From Paraburkholderia podalyriae (GTDB taxonomy: Bacteria; Pseudomonadota; Gammaproteobacteria; Burkholderiales; Burkholderiaceae), in the NCBI RefSeq assembly GCF_014397785.1, contig NZ_VZQQ01000004.1, positions 186,001-250,000 of the forward strand: DNA of 64,000 nucleotides. Direction: 5' to 3'. The translations under genes and the position numbers were made by a program. Positions 9,051 through 19,500 of this stretch are shown here, in pieces (the first letter of the stretch is position 1; each line of letters begins with the position of its first letter). The notes under the pieces were generated by a model. That model saw nothing but the letters and a program-made list of their open reading frames with translations. It had not been told where the DNA came from and ran no database searches.

Positions 9051-11387
9051 TCACGCGCGAGTGCGGTCGGGCAAACGCGCGTCGCGCTTGCGGCTCACGC
9101 GCGGACCCAGCACCGCGCGGATGCGTTCGTATGCGTCCTTTTGCGCGGCGTCGGGCGCGGAGTTCAGCACGCGCTCGTCGCTCACCAGCTTGTCGAGCAG
9201 TTGCAGAAAGCGCTCGCGGTCCTCGCTGTGGGAAAGCAGCTTCGGCAGCGTGGCAATCGCCTCATCCGGTTCGAAGCTGACGATGATTTCCTGCTCGCCC
9301 CGGATGCGCCGCCAGTGATCGGGGCTGATGTCCGGCAGGTACTCCGCGTAACTTTCGGCGATCTCCTTGCGCAGCTCGAAGCGCGCGAGCGGCAACGACG
9401 CGCCCTTCTGCGACAACAGGAACGCCGCGCGCGCCAGCGCCTCCGTGTAGCCGCCGTCGCCGATCGCCTTGAGCGCCGTACGCACGAACGGCAGCTCGCG
9501 CGGATCGATCGCGCCGGCTTGCGCGGGCGTGCTGTCCGCGGACGGCTTGCTGAGATACGTCGCATACAGATTCGCGTACACGCTGAAGAAGCTGGCCTCG
9601 GTCGCCGCGTCGCGCATCGCGCGGTAATAGTCGAGGGACGCGCTGATCATTTGCGAGCCGTTGTGTTCGAGCTTGCTCCACGGATTATCGGCGGCGGTCC
9701 GCTGGCGATTGTCACGAACGGCTTGTGCGGCCGCCGGCAGCCAGCCAAGCCACGGGTTCATCGCGGACACGGCCCAGCGCTGCCAGCGCAGCGGATGAAA
9801 CTGGCGCAGCATGCGGGCGCTCGTTTCGTTCGACATCGCCTGCACGAACGGCTGCGCGAGCAGTTCATACATGCGCTGATTCAGATTGGACACCGCCGCG
9901 ACTGCTTCGAACGGCTTTTCGTCGATGCGGCCGAAGCGGTTCAGATGCGCGGCTATTTCCTCGAGCCGCCGCTCATGAAATTCGACTGCGTATTCGATCT
10001 CCCCGGCCGCGTTCCTGGCCTCGCTGATGGTCATGCCGTAAAGGCCCGGCGGAAACGTTTCGATGGTCTCGAGTACGGAGACAATCTGCTTGTGCTCCTT
10101 CTTCGCGACTTTCCCGGACACGAAGATGCCCAGATGCCCGATGTTTTCGTGCGTCAGACCGACGATCACCTGGCCGCGCGACTTGATCTCCTCGGTGCTG
10201 CCATACAGGTCCGCCACCCAGTTGAACGCCTGTTGAGGCGGCGTGATGTTGTCGCCCATCGACGCGAACAGGATGATCGGCGAGCGGATCTCACGCAGAT
10301 CGAAAGTCTGGCCGCTGCTATCCGCTACTCCGCCCGACCACAGCTTGTTGCCGACGAACAGGTTGCGCGTGATCCATTCGATCTCCTCGCGATTCATCAG
10401 GTAGTAGCTGCCCCACCAGCGCTCGAATTCCAGAAAGCGGGGCGGCTCGGTGTCGATGTTCGAGAACAGGTGGTAGTACTTGTCCCAGAACGTGTTGGCG
10501 GGGTTAAGGTTTTCGAAGTTCTCCACCAGATACGCGCCGTCGAACTTGCCGTTGCCGAGATCCGCCGCGTACGACGCGAGCCACGCGCCGCCCATCATGC
10601 CGCCCGCGTAGCGCATCGGGTTGTCGCCCTCGCCTTCGCTCCAGGCCGCGCTCCAGTACGACATCGGTGCGCCGTTGATGACGATCGGGCCGGTCTCTTC
10701 GGGATCGGAACTGGCGAGCATCATCGCCGCCCAGCCGCCCTGGCAATTGCCGATGATCGCGGGCTTCGGACTGTCGGGATGCAGCGCGCGTACCTTGCGC
10801 ACGAATAGCTGCTCGGCGCTGCACACGTCGAGCAGAGTCTGACCGGGCTCGGGATCACGAAAGAACACCACGAAGTAGACGGGGTAGCCCGCGCGCAGCG
10901 CGACGCCCGCCTGCGAATCGTCCTTGAAGCCGCCGATGCCGGGGCCGTGCCCGGCGCGCGGATCGATGATCAGATACGGACGTTTGCGCACGTCGACGCC
11001 CACGCCTTCGAGCGGACGAAGTTGCAGCAGCGCATAGTTGACCGGCCGCTCGAACGTGCGGCCATCGAGCAGCATGTCGTAGTCGAAATGCAGTACCGGC
11101 TTGGGACCGCTGACGCTGCGTTCGACGAACTCGTTGCCGCGCCGGTACAGCGTGTCCCAGAAGAGCAGCGAGCGCTGCGCGGCGTCCACGGTGTATTGCC
11201 ATGCGTTGAACGGGTCGAACAGCGTGGCCGCGACGCTTGCCGGGACGCTGTCATTGTGATCGAACCCCAGCGTGTCGGTGACCCGCTCGTTCAGATGCCG
11301 CTGGGCGATTTGCGTGCGCTTTTGCAGCACGTGGGTGATTTTCGCGGCAATGTCCTGGCTATGTGACAACAACGTTTCAGCGTCCAT
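9051..11387 (-). CDS. DUF3141 protein, PhaC-like alpha/beta hydrolase
   Basis: The 778-residue protein starts at the ATG at 11387, which has AGGAG upstream; the longer open frame is discarded. Residues 1-110 are helical and resemble PHA synthase N-terminal regions (DPFNAWQYTVDAAQRSLLFW). The central alpha/beta-hydrolase core has the nucleophile elbow IIGNCQGGWAAMML with Cys in the PHA-synthase-like position, then FASMGDNITPPQQAF with an Asp and GLTHENIGHLGIF with a His that could complete a triad. The last 250 residues are helical. It probably acts on hydroxyacyl-CoA or polyhydroxybutyrate in the cytoplasm, but this is inferred. It heads the ackA-fabI operon, 88 bp from copy 2 of the palindrome. 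Confidence 0.87.
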   Translation of the reverse strand: MDAETLLSHSQDIAAKITHVLQKRTQIAQRHLNERVTDTLGFDHNDSVPASVAATLFDPFNAWQYTVDAAQRSLLFWDTLYRRGNEFVERSVSGPKPVLHFDYDMLLDGRTFERPVNYALLQLRPLEGVGVDVRKRPYLIIDPRAGHGPGIGGFKDDSQAGVALRAGYPVYFVVFFRDPEPGQTLLDVCSAEQLFVRKVRALHPDSPKPAIIGNCQGGWAAMMLASSDPEETGPIVINGAPMSYWSAAWSEGEGDNPMRYAGGMMGGAWLASYAADLGNGKFDGAYLVENFENLNPANTFWDKYYHLFSNIDTEPPRFLEFERWWGSYYLMNREEIEWITRNLFVGNKLWSGGVADSSGQTFDLREIRSPIILFASMGDNITPPQQAFNWVADLYGSTEEIKSRGQVIVGLTHENIGHLGIFVSGKVAKKEHKQIVSVLETIETFPPGLYGMTISEARNAAGEIEYAVEFHERRLEEIAAHLNRFGRIDEKPFEAVAAVSNLNQRMYELLAQPFVQAMSNETSARMLRQFHPLRWQRWAVSAMNPWLGWLPAAAQAVRDNRQRTAADNPWSKLEHNGSQMISASLDYYRAMRDAATEASFFSVYANLYATYLSKPSADSTPAQAGAIDPRELPFVRTALKAIGDGGYTEALARAAFLLSQKGASLPLARFELRKEIAESYAEYLPDISPDHWRRIRGEQEIIVSFEPDEAIATLPKLLSHSEDRERFLQLLDKLVSDERVLNSAPDAAQKDAYERIRAVLGPRVSRKRDARLPDRTRA

Positions 11388-11474
11388 CGGGCGACTCCTG
11401 AAAGGTGCGCTACACGATCGTCGCTCGGGAGCGCGCCGTGCATCGATTGAATCGTGGAGTCGGCCCCGGCCTCT

Positions 11475-11499
11475 GGCAATCGGACCAAAGTCGTATGCC
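11475..11499 (-). promoter_or_regulatory. palindromic operator, copy 2 of 6
   Basis: On the minus strand this reads GCATACGACTTTGGTCCGAT followed by TGCC, matching the consensus. It lies about 100 bp upstream of the DUF3141-phosphotransacylase-ackA-fabI operon start (11387) and in the gap after the pqiC stop. Orientation relative to the downstream gene agrees with copies 3, 5 and 6. Confidence 0.7.
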
Positions 11500-11518
11500 C
11501 GCGACCCGGTCCGACGCG

Positions 11519-12130
11519 TCAATGAGCCGGGTTCGCTTGCACCGCGGCGGCGATGTCTCGACTCACCGAGGCGAGCGCGCGATCGTGAGCGGCGATGATC
11601 GGCTCGAAACCCGGACCGGACACGGTCTCGCGCGCGACCGACCGGCCGGTGACGGCGCGGCCGTTGCCCGGCGGGCGCACGGCCCATAGCACGTCGACGG
11701 TGACGTCGCGCCCCGGCACGGACTCGAAGCGCATCACGTCGACCCGCACGTGCCAGACCGCGGAAGGATCGCGTACCGCATCGAACACCGAAATCTGCTG
11801 CGAGTTCAGCAGCGCGCCGAGGTCGGCCGCGATCGCGCGGCCAATGCCGCCGTTCAGCGGCTGCGCCCAGCGGTCGAATTCGTTGACCTCGACCTCGTTG
11901 TTGCCGATCCGCGTGACGATCTGCGGCCGGTCCACCACGTCGGGTATCGTGACCGGACCGATCACCGCCGCGATGGGCGGGCTCGCGCCGGTGCTGGTCA
12001 GCGACTCGTCGGGGCTGAGCGTGTAGAAGTTGGTCGTTGGCGACTTGCAGGCGCCCAGCAAAGCGCCGACGAGCGCGAGAATCAGGCCGGCCGTCAGGCG
12101 GCCCATAAAGCGGGCCATCGCATATCTCAT
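11519..12130 (-). CDS. pqiC: PqiC/YmbA-type outer-membrane lipoprotein
   Basis: The 203-residue protein has a lipoprotein signal with lipobox LLGAC at about residue 28, then a PqiC/DUF330-type domain (TNFYTLSPDES, VDRPQIVTRIGNNEVEVNEFDRWAQPL). It is the auxiliary lipoprotein of the Pqi intermembrane transport system that bridges inner and outer membranes. The start ATG at 12130 overlaps the stop of pqiB by four bases (ATGA), which decides the start. It is the last gene of the RND-Pqi operon. Confidence 0.9.
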   Translation of the reverse strand: MRYAMARFMGRLTAGLILALVGALLGACKSPTTNFYTLSPDESLTSTGASPPIAAVIGPVTIPDVVDRPQIVTRIGNNEVEVNEFDRWAQPLNGGIGRAIAADLGALLNSQQISVFDAVRDPSAVWHVRVDVMRFESVPGRDVTVDVLWAVRPPGNGRAVTGRSVARETVSGPGFEPIIAAHDRALASVSRDIAAAVQANPAH

Positions 12131-13740
12131 GGCTTCTGGTCCTCCGACTTGCCGCGCACGAGCGATTCCGGATGCCGCGACAGATAATCGGCCAGCGTGC
12201 GCAGCGAGGCCGCGGTGCGCGTCAATTCGCGCATCGCGTCTTCCGTCGATTGCTGCAGCGACGAGTCCGGCTGCAGCGCGGCATTCGCGGAATCGAGCGT
12301 GGACTGCGCGGACAGCAGCGTGTCGCGCGCTTTCGGCACGACTTGCGTGTTGAGCTCCGCGAGCATCGCGTTGGTCGTGCGCAGCGTCGAGCGCGCGTCC
12401 TTGCCGATGTCCCCGAACGGTATGTCGTTGACCTTGGCGAGCAGACGCGTGACCGAGTCCTGCAGCGATTGCAGCGTGCGCGGAGTCGCGGGCATTTCGG
12501 GCGGCGTCTTGCTCCAGTCGATCGACGCCTTCGGCACGTCGGCGAAATAGTCCAGCGCGAGATAGAGCTGGCCGGTCAGCGGATTGCCGCTTCTCAACTG
12601 GAAGCGGAAGCCGTGCTCGACGAGGTAGTTGGCGAGACTGCGCGGGTTGTCGGTGATCCGTCCGCCGGCGCCGTCGTTCTGATAGCGCGACGTGAAGCGC
12701 TCCGGATAGATATTGATCTCGACGGGAATGCTGAACCGGCGGGTGACCGGATCGAAGCGCGTATAGATCGCCGTCACTTCGCCGATCACGACGCCGCGAA
12801 AATCGACCGGTGCGCCGACCGTCAAGCCGCGTACCGAATCCGTGAAATTCACCGCGTATTTGTCGACGATGCGATCGTGCACCTTCATTGCGTCGGCGCG
12901 CGTGGTGTACAGGTCGAACGGGGTGGCGGCATCGGCGGCCGTCACGACCTGCGAATCCGGCGGCGATTCGAACGCGATGCCGCCGATGATGATCGACACG
13001 ATCGACTGCGATTCGACGCGCAAGCCATTGCTGTCGAACGCCACGTCGATACCGCTCGCGTGCCAGAAGCGCGTATCGGTTCTCACGAACCGGTCGTACG
13101 GCGCATTGACGAAAACCTTCACCGTGACGCCGCGGCCGTCGGGGTCCAACTGGTACGACGCCACCTGGCCCACCTGGAGCCGGCGGAAGAACACGGGCGT
13201 ACCCACGTCGAGCGAGCCGAGTCCGACTCCATGCAACGTGTACTCGTGCCCCGGCACGTCGCTCGCGATCACGGGCGGCTCCTCGAGGCCGACGAAACTG
13301 CGGCGCGCTTTGTCCGAATTGCCGACGTCGACGTCGATATACGAGCCCGACAGCAGCGTGCTGAGCCCCGACACCGTGCCGCCCGAAATGCGCGGACGCA
13401 CGACCCAGAAGTGGGTGTTGTCGACGAGTAGGTCCGACACGTCGCGCGTCACCTCGGCCTTGGCCACCACGCGCTTGTGGTCCGGCGACAGCGAGACCGC
13501 TTCGACCACGCCGATATCGACGTCCTTGAACTTGAGCTTCGTCTTGCCCGCTTCGAGACCGTCGCCCGTCTTGAAGCTGATGCTGATCTGCTCGCCGCGC
13601 TCCATTACCGCCTTCACTGCCAGCCAACCGCCGATCAGTATCGCGACGATCGGCACGAGCCAGACCAGTTGCATCCGCAAGCGCGAGCGCGGCACCGGCT
13701 CCGCCGCAGGCAGATCGGGATCTTCATTCGGAGTGGACAC
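12127..13740 (-). CDS. pqiB: PqiB, MCE-domain intermembrane transport protein
   Basis: The 537-residue protein has one N-terminal membrane anchor (LVWLVPIVAILIGGWLAVKA) followed by three MCE domains, starting near FKTGDGLEAGKTKLKFKDV, GLGSLDVGTPVFFRRLQVGQ and RGLTVGAPVDFRGVVIGEVT. A C-terminal helical stretch follows. PqiB forms a needle-like tunnel through the periplasm for lipids, by knowledge of the family. Its start lies inside the 3' end of pqiA (17-bp overlap), so translation is probably coupled. Confidence 0.94.
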   Translation of the reverse strand: MSTPNEDPDLPAAEPVPRSRLRMQLVWLVPIVAILIGGWLAVKAVMERGEQISISFKTGDGLEAGKTKLKFKDVDIGVVEAVSLSPDHKRVVAKAEVTRDVSDLLVDNTHFWVVRPRISGGTVSGLSTLLSGSYIDVDVGNSDKARRSFVGLEEPPVIASDVPGHEYTLHGVGLGSLDVGTPVFFRRLQVGQVASYQLDPDGRGVTVKVFVNAPYDRFVRTDTRFWHASGIDVAFDSNGLRVESQSIVSIIIGGIAFESPPDSQVVTAADAATPFDLYTTRADAMKVHDRIVDKYAVNFTDSVRGLTVGAPVDFRGVVIGEVTAIYTRFDPVTRRFSIPVEINIYPERFTSRYQNDGAGGRITDNPRSLANYLVEHGFRFQLRSGNPLTGQLYLALDYFADVPKASIDWSKTPPEMPATPRTLQSLQDSVTRLLAKVNDIPFGDIGKDARSTLRTTNAMLAELNTQVVPKARDTLLSAQSTLDSANAALQPDSSLQQSTEDAMRELTRTAASLRTLADYLSRHPESLVRGKSEDQKP

Positions 13741-15004
13741 GGTTTGTCTCCAATGCGTCCCACATCAGGCGCGGATCGAACGACATCGCGGCGAGCAGCG
13801 TCAGCACCACGACCGCGCCGAACGCGATCGCCGCCGGCCCGGCCGTGATCGTCGCCAGCGCCTGGAACTGCACCAGCGCGACCAGCATCGTGATCACGTA
13901 GATATCGAGCATCGACCATCGCCCGATCAGCTCGATCATGCGATAGATCCGCGTGCGCTGACCCGGCAGCCATTGCGAATGAAGCTGCGTCGACAACACG
14001 AGATACGCGAGGCCGAGAATCTTCAGCATCGGCACGACGATGCTCGCGATGAACACGAGCAGCGCAAGCAGCCACGAGCCGGACACCCACAGATAGACCA
14101 CGCCGCTCATGATCGTGTCCTTCTGCGAGCCGAACAGCGAGCTCGTGTGCATCACGGGCAGCACGTTCGCCGGAATGTAGAGCACCATCGCGGCGATCAG
14201 ATACGCCCAGGTCCGCGACAGGCTGGCGGGCTTGCGCTGATGCAACGGCGCCTTGCAGCGCGGACAGACATGCTTGCCAGCGCCGCCGGGCTGCCTGGCC
14301 AGCAGGCCGCATTCTTCGCACAGCACCAGTTCGTAGGCGGAGGCCGTAATGGCGTTGCGGCGCAAGCGCAGCGGCGGCAATTTAAATGCTCGGGCGCCGC
14401 CCCTCTCGGTGATGCGCCCCCACACCTCGCGCGGATCGAACGTCGCCGACGCGGCCGCGAGCAGCAGCATCAGCGCGATGAACGACCACAGCGCGGTGCC
14501 CGGCACCACCCTCGCGATATGCGCGAGCTTGACGAGCGCGACCAGCAGACCGAGGATCAGCACCTCGGTCATGCCCCACGGCCGCGCGAACTGAAATAGA
14601 CGAAAGCCGTTGGCCGCGCTCCACGGCAAGCGCCCGAAGCGCAGCGGCAGCAGCAGCCAGAGCATCGCCACGGTCTGCAGCACCGGCGTGACGATCGTCG
14701 TCACGCCGACCAGGATGGCGAGCGGCCACGTGCCGTAGATGTACAGCATGCGCACCGAGCCCGCGAGCGTGGTCTGCACGATATGGCCGTTCAGCGACAG
14801 ACCGACGATCGGAAACAGGTTCGAGATCACGAGCAGCACCGCGCACGCGCACGTGAAGGCGAGCGCATACTCGGGCCCGTTCGAGCGTCCTCGTCTGAGC
14901 TCCGCGCGGCAACGCTGGCAGCGTAACGCATTGCCGGCGGCGGGCGGCGCGCCGAGCTGAAGCAGGTCGCACTCTTCGCAGGCGATGAGTTCGTTGTGCG
15001 TCAT
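13724..15004 (-). CDS. pqiA: PqiA, paraquat-inducible inner-membrane protein
   Basis: The 426-residue protein consists of two similar halves, each starting with a rubredoxin-like CxxC...CxxC cluster (CEECDLLQLG...CQRC and CEECGLLARQ...CPRC) followed by about four membrane segments. This matches the duplicated PqiA fold. It is the inner-membrane partner of PqiB. The start at 15004 overlaps the stop of the outer-membrane efflux gene by four bases (ATGA); a longer open frame upstream is only a shadow of that gene. Confidence 0.93.
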   Translation of the reverse strand: MTHNELIACEECDLLQLGAPPAAGNALRCQRCRAELRRGRSNGPEYALAFTCACAVLLVISNLFPIVGLSLNGHIVQTTLAGSVRMLYIYGTWPLAILVGVTTIVTPVLQTVAMLWLLLPLRFGRLPWSAANGFRLFQFARPWGMTEVLILGLLVALVKLAHIARVVPGTALWSFIALMLLLAAASATFDPREVWGRITERGGARAFKLPPLRLRRNAITASAYELVLCEECGLLARQPGGAGKHVCPRCKAPLHQRKPASLSRTWAYLIAAMVLYIPANVLPVMHTSSLFGSQKDTIMSGVVYLWVSGSWLLALLVFIASIVVPMLKILGLAYLVLSTQLHSQWLPGQRTRIYRMIELIGRWSMLDIYVITMLVALVQFQALATITAGPAAIAFGAVVVLTLLAAMSFDPRLMWDALETNRVHSE

Positions 15005-16515
15005 CTCGCCTCCACTGCGGCCGAAAGTCCTGCCGGCGCGGGCGCGTTCTGCGAGACCGGTGCCATCGCCGTCGGCGTTTGCTCTGCGGGCGGCGGCACC
15101 GTCAGTTTTTCCGCCTCGAGCACCCAGCCTCCGCCCATCGCCTTGTAGAGCGTGACGAACGCGGTCAGCACCGCGCCCTGGGTTTGCGTATAGGTGAGTT
15201 GCGCGTTGAAGAGACTCCGCTCCGCATCGAGCACTTCGATGTAGCTCGTATAACCGCCTTCGTAACGCTGCCGCGCGAGGTGCGCGTAGGTGTGCAGCGC
15301 CTCGACCTGGAGGTTTTGCGCATCGAGTGCCTGATGCGTCTTCTGCACGGACACGAGCGCGTCCTCGACCTCCTGGAACGCCACCTGGATCGACTTTTCG
15401 TACGAGTACAGCGCTTCCTGCTGGCGCGCTTCGGCCTGGTGCACCTGGCCGGTGATGTTGCCGGCCGTGAAGATCGGCTGCGCGACGCTGCCGGCAAATG
15501 ACCACACCCGTGCGGGCCCGGTGAACAGATTCGAGAACTGCGTGCTGACGGAACCGAAAAGCCCCGTCAGCGAGATGGACGGGAAGTACAGCGCACGCGC
15601 CGCGCCGATCAGCGCGTTTTGCGCGACCAACGCCTGCTCGGCCTCCAGCAGGTCGGGACGGCGTTCGAGCAGATCGGACGGCAGCCCCTCGGGAATCTGA
15701 GGCGTGCCCATCTGCGCCAGTTCACGGCCGCGCAGAATCGCGCCGGGATTCTTGCCGATCAATACCGACAGCGCGTCTTCCTGCTGGGCGATCTGCGCTT
15801 CGATCTGCGGCACCGTGACCCGGGCGGCTTGATACTCCGACTGGCTCTGCGCGAGCTCCATCTGCGAGACCTCGCCGCCGTGGAAGCGAGCCTCGAAAAC
15901 GCGCACCGATTCCGCGCGGCTTTCCACGGTCTCCTTCGCGATGTCGAGCTGCCGGTCCAGACTGCGCAGATTGATGTAGGCCGAAGCAACCGAGCCGACC
16001 AGTGTCAGAATCGTGGCGCGGCGGCCCTCTTCGCTCGCGAGCAGATTCGCGCGCGCCGCCTCGGTTTCCCGGCGCACCTTGCCGAACAGATCGATTTCCC
16101 AAGCCACCGACAGCGACGCGTTGAACTGGTTGTAGATGGGGCTCACGCCGTTGGGCAGCGGCACGCCTTGCTCCTGCGAGACGCGTTGACGCGACGCGTC
16201 GGCGCCTGCCGACAGTTGTGGGAACAGCGCGGAACGCGTGGTCACGAACTGCCCCCTAAACTCGTCGACCCGCGCGGCCGCGACCTTCACGTCGCGATTG
16301 TCCTGCAGCGCGGTGGCGATCAGCTGATCGAGCACCGGGTCCTGAAACTGCTCCCACCACGCGGTGTTGGCGATGCCCGCAGCCTCGCCCTGGGCGAAGC
16401 GATAGGTGGCCGGCACGTCCACCGCGGGGCGCACGTAGTTGGGGCCGAGCAGGCACCCGCCGAGCCCGAGCAGCATGACGGATGCGAGCAATCGCGCCGG
16501 AGCCGTCCCGAGCAT
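15001..16515 (-). CDS. RND efflux outer-membrane lipoprotein, NodT/OprM family
   Basis: The 504-residue protein has a lipoprotein signal with lipobox LGLGGC, then the TolC-like duplicated domain recognised by LLGPNYVRPAVDVPATYRF, RPDLLEAEQALVAQNALIGA and the second-repeat block ALYSYEKSIQVAFQEVEDAL. It is the channel that takes substrate from the RND pump across the outer membrane. The C-terminal tail is Pro/Ala-rich. It begins one base after the RND pump stop and overlaps pqiA at its end, so it is the hinge between the pump and Pqi parts of the operon. Confidence 0.94.
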   Translation of the reverse strand: MLGTAPARLLASVMLLGLGGCLLGPNYVRPAVDVPATYRFAQGEAAGIANTAWWEQFQDPVLDQLIATALQDNRDVKVAAARVDEFRGQFVTTRSALFPQLSAGADASRQRVSQEQGVPLPNGVSPIYNQFNASLSVAWEIDLFGKVRRETEAARANLLASEEGRRATILTLVGSVASAYINLRSLDRQLDIAKETVESRAESVRVFEARFHGGEVSQMELAQSQSEYQAARVTVPQIEAQIAQQEDALSVLIGKNPGAILRGRELAQMGTPQIPEGLPSDLLERRPDLLEAEQALVAQNALIGAARALYFPSISLTGLFGSVSTQFSNLFTGPARVWSFAGSVAQPIFTAGNITGQVHQAEARQQEALYSYEKSIQVAFQEVEDALVSVQKTHQALDAQNLQVEALHTYAHLARQRYEGGYTSYIEVLDAERSLFNAQLTYTQTQGAVLTAFVTLYKAMGGGWVLEAEKLTVPPPAEQTPTAMAPVSQNAPAPAGLSAAVEAR

Positions 16516-16516
16516 G

Positions 16517-19500
16517 TCATTCCCCTTCCCGCGCCGCGGACGGCGCCTCGCTCGACGCGCCGGGCCCGGCTACCGTGGTGGGGCCGGGTCCTACGCCGCC
16601 GCTGGCCTGCACGTCCGCTTTCGGCTTTTTGCCGCCGCTCGAACGCGAGGACATCGACTCGAGCAGGTAATAGAACATCGGGATGAAGAATACGGCGATC
16701 GCCGTCGCGCCCAGCATCCCGCCGATCACACCGGTGCCGATCGAATGGCGGCTGTTGGCCGACGCGCCCGTCGCGATCGCGAGCGGCACGCAGCCAAGAA
16801 TGAACGCGAGCGAGGTCATCACGATCGGCCGCAGCCGCTCTTCGGCCGCGGTCATCGTCGCGTCGAATACCGATGCGCCCGTCTCGCGATTGAGCACCGC
16901 GAACTCGAAGATCAGGATCGCGTTCTTTGCGGCGAGCGCGACCAGCATCGTCAAACCGATCTGGAAGTAGACGTCGTTGGACAGGCCGCGCAGCATGATC
17001 GCGAGCAGCGCGCCGAACAACGCGAACGGCACGGCCATCAGCACGCCGAACGGCAGCGTCCACTTCTCGTACTGCGCGGCGAGGATCAGGAACACCATCA
17101 CGAGACCGAACACGAAGACGAGCCCGGACGTGCCGCCCGACTGCCGTTCTTCGAATGCCTCGCCGCTCCACGCGACGTCGTAGCCTTCCGGCATCTGCGC
17201 GGCGATCTGTTCCAGCGTCGAGATCACCTGTCCGGAGCTGTAGCCCGGCGCGGCATTCGCAGTGACCTTGATGGCCGGGAAATTATTGAATCGCGTGACG
17301 AGGTCCGGGCCCGTCACAAAGCGGTAGCTCGCCACCGACCTGATCGGCACCATCGTGCCGTTCCTGCTGCGCACGAAGATCTGATCGAGATCGGTGGGCT
17401 TCAGCCGATACGACGGCTCCGCCTGCAGAATCACCTGCCACAGCCGGCTCGAACGATTGAACTGCGATACGTACAGCGAACCGAACATCGTCTGCATCGC
17501 GCTATAGACGTCTTCGACCGGCACGCCGAGCGTCTCCGACTTGTCGCGATCCACGTCGACCAGCAGTTGCCGCGACGCCGCATTGAACGTCATCGTGACG
17601 CCGGTCAGCTCCTTGCGCGCCCGCGCTTTCTGCACGAACTGGTCGGCCACGCCCGCGAGCTGTGCGATGGAAGCATCCCCCTTGCTCTGAAGCCACACCT
17701 CCGTGCCGCCTGTCGTGCCGAGCCCCGGAATCGACGGCGGGTTGACCGGCACAATAATGCCCTCCTGCACGTTCGCGAAGTGGCGATACGCGTCGAGCAG
17801 CACCTGGCGCGCGTTCTGCGTCGCGCGGTTGGCGCGCGTATAGCGTTCGTCGAAGCTCTTCAGACCGACGAAGAAGGTGCCGGCATTGTTCTTGTTCTGG
17901 CTGTCGAGCAGGCTGAAACCATCGACCGTGGTGATGCTGCCAACCGCCTCCTGTTTCATGAAATAGTCAGTGATGACTTGCGACACCTGGCCGGTGCGGT
18001 CGAGGCTAGCCGCGTCCGGCATGATGACCGCGCCGAGCAGATAACCCTGGTCTTCAGGCGGCAGGAACGCCGACGGAATCGAGCGCATCATCAGCACCGC
18101 GAGCACGATCATCGCCGCGAAGAACACGAGCCCCATGACAAAGCGCTTGATGATGAGCTTGACCGCGCGTGAATAGCCCGACGTCATGCGGGCGAACTGA
18201 TTGTCGAACCAGCGGAAAAAGCCCTTCTTCTCGTGGTGCGCGCTTTTCAGCAGCAACGCGGCGAGCGCCGGTGACAAGGTCAGTGCGACGATGCCGGACA
18301 GCACCACCGAAATCGCAATCGTGATCGCGAACTGCTTGTACATCTGGCCGGTGATGCCGCCGAGAAACGCGACCGGCACGAACACCGCGCACAACACCAG
18401 CACGATCGCCACGACTGGCCCGGCGACTTCGTCCATCGCCCGTTTCGAGGCCTCTTTTGGCGAGAGCTTGTGCACCGTTATGTTGCGTTCAACGTTCTCG
18501 ATCACGACGATCGCATCGTCGACGACGATACCGATCGCGAGCACCATGCCGAACAAGGTCAGCATGTTGATCGAAAAGCCCAGCGGCAGCATGAACATGC
18601 AGGTGCCGACGATCGACACCGGCACCGCGATGATCGGAATCAGCGTCGCGCGAAGGCTTTGCAGGAATACGAACACGACGATCACGACTAGCACCAGCGC
18701 TTCGAAGAACGTATGGATCACGTCCGAGATCGACGCTCGCGTGAACTCGGTCGTGTCCATCGCGATTTCGTAGCTCATGCCTTCCGGAAACGACTTCTTC
18801 AGCTCCGCGAGTGTCGCGCGCACCTGCTTTGCCACGTCGAGCGCATTGGCTCCCGGCTGCTGATACACGGCGAGCACGGTGGCCGGCTTGCCCTGGAAGC
18901 GGCTGCGAATCGAGTAGTCTTTCTGGCCGAGCTCGGCGCGGCCGATGTCCTTGAGCCGCACGATCGCCGCGCCGCCGCTCGCGGCGCGCACGATGATGTT
19001 GTCGAACTGCGAAGGCTCGGCGAGGCGCCCCGTGGTCGTGACCGCGAACGATTGCTGGACCGCTCCGCTGGTCGGCGACTGTCCGATACTGCCCACCGCG
19101 AACTGCTGGTTCTGGTTCGCGACGACCCGTTGCACGTCGGCGGCCGTCACGCCCAGCTGGGCCATCCGGTCGGGCTTCAGCCAGATCCGCATCGCGTAGT
19201 CTGGCGTGCCGAAGATACTCGACTGGTTCGCGCCCGGAATCCGCTTGATCGCGTCAAGCACGTAGATGTTCGTAAAGTTCGCGATATACGTCGAATCGTA
19301 GCGGTTGGTGGGCGAATAGATCGCGATCACCATCATGAACGCCTGCGACTTTTTCTGTACCTGAATGCCCTGCGCCTGTACCGATTGCGGCAGTTGCGGC
19401 AGCGCGAGATTCACGCGGTTCTGCACGTCGACCTGGGCCAGTTCGGGGTTCGTGCCGATCTGGAAGTACACGTTGAGCGTCATACTGCCGGTCGACGAAC

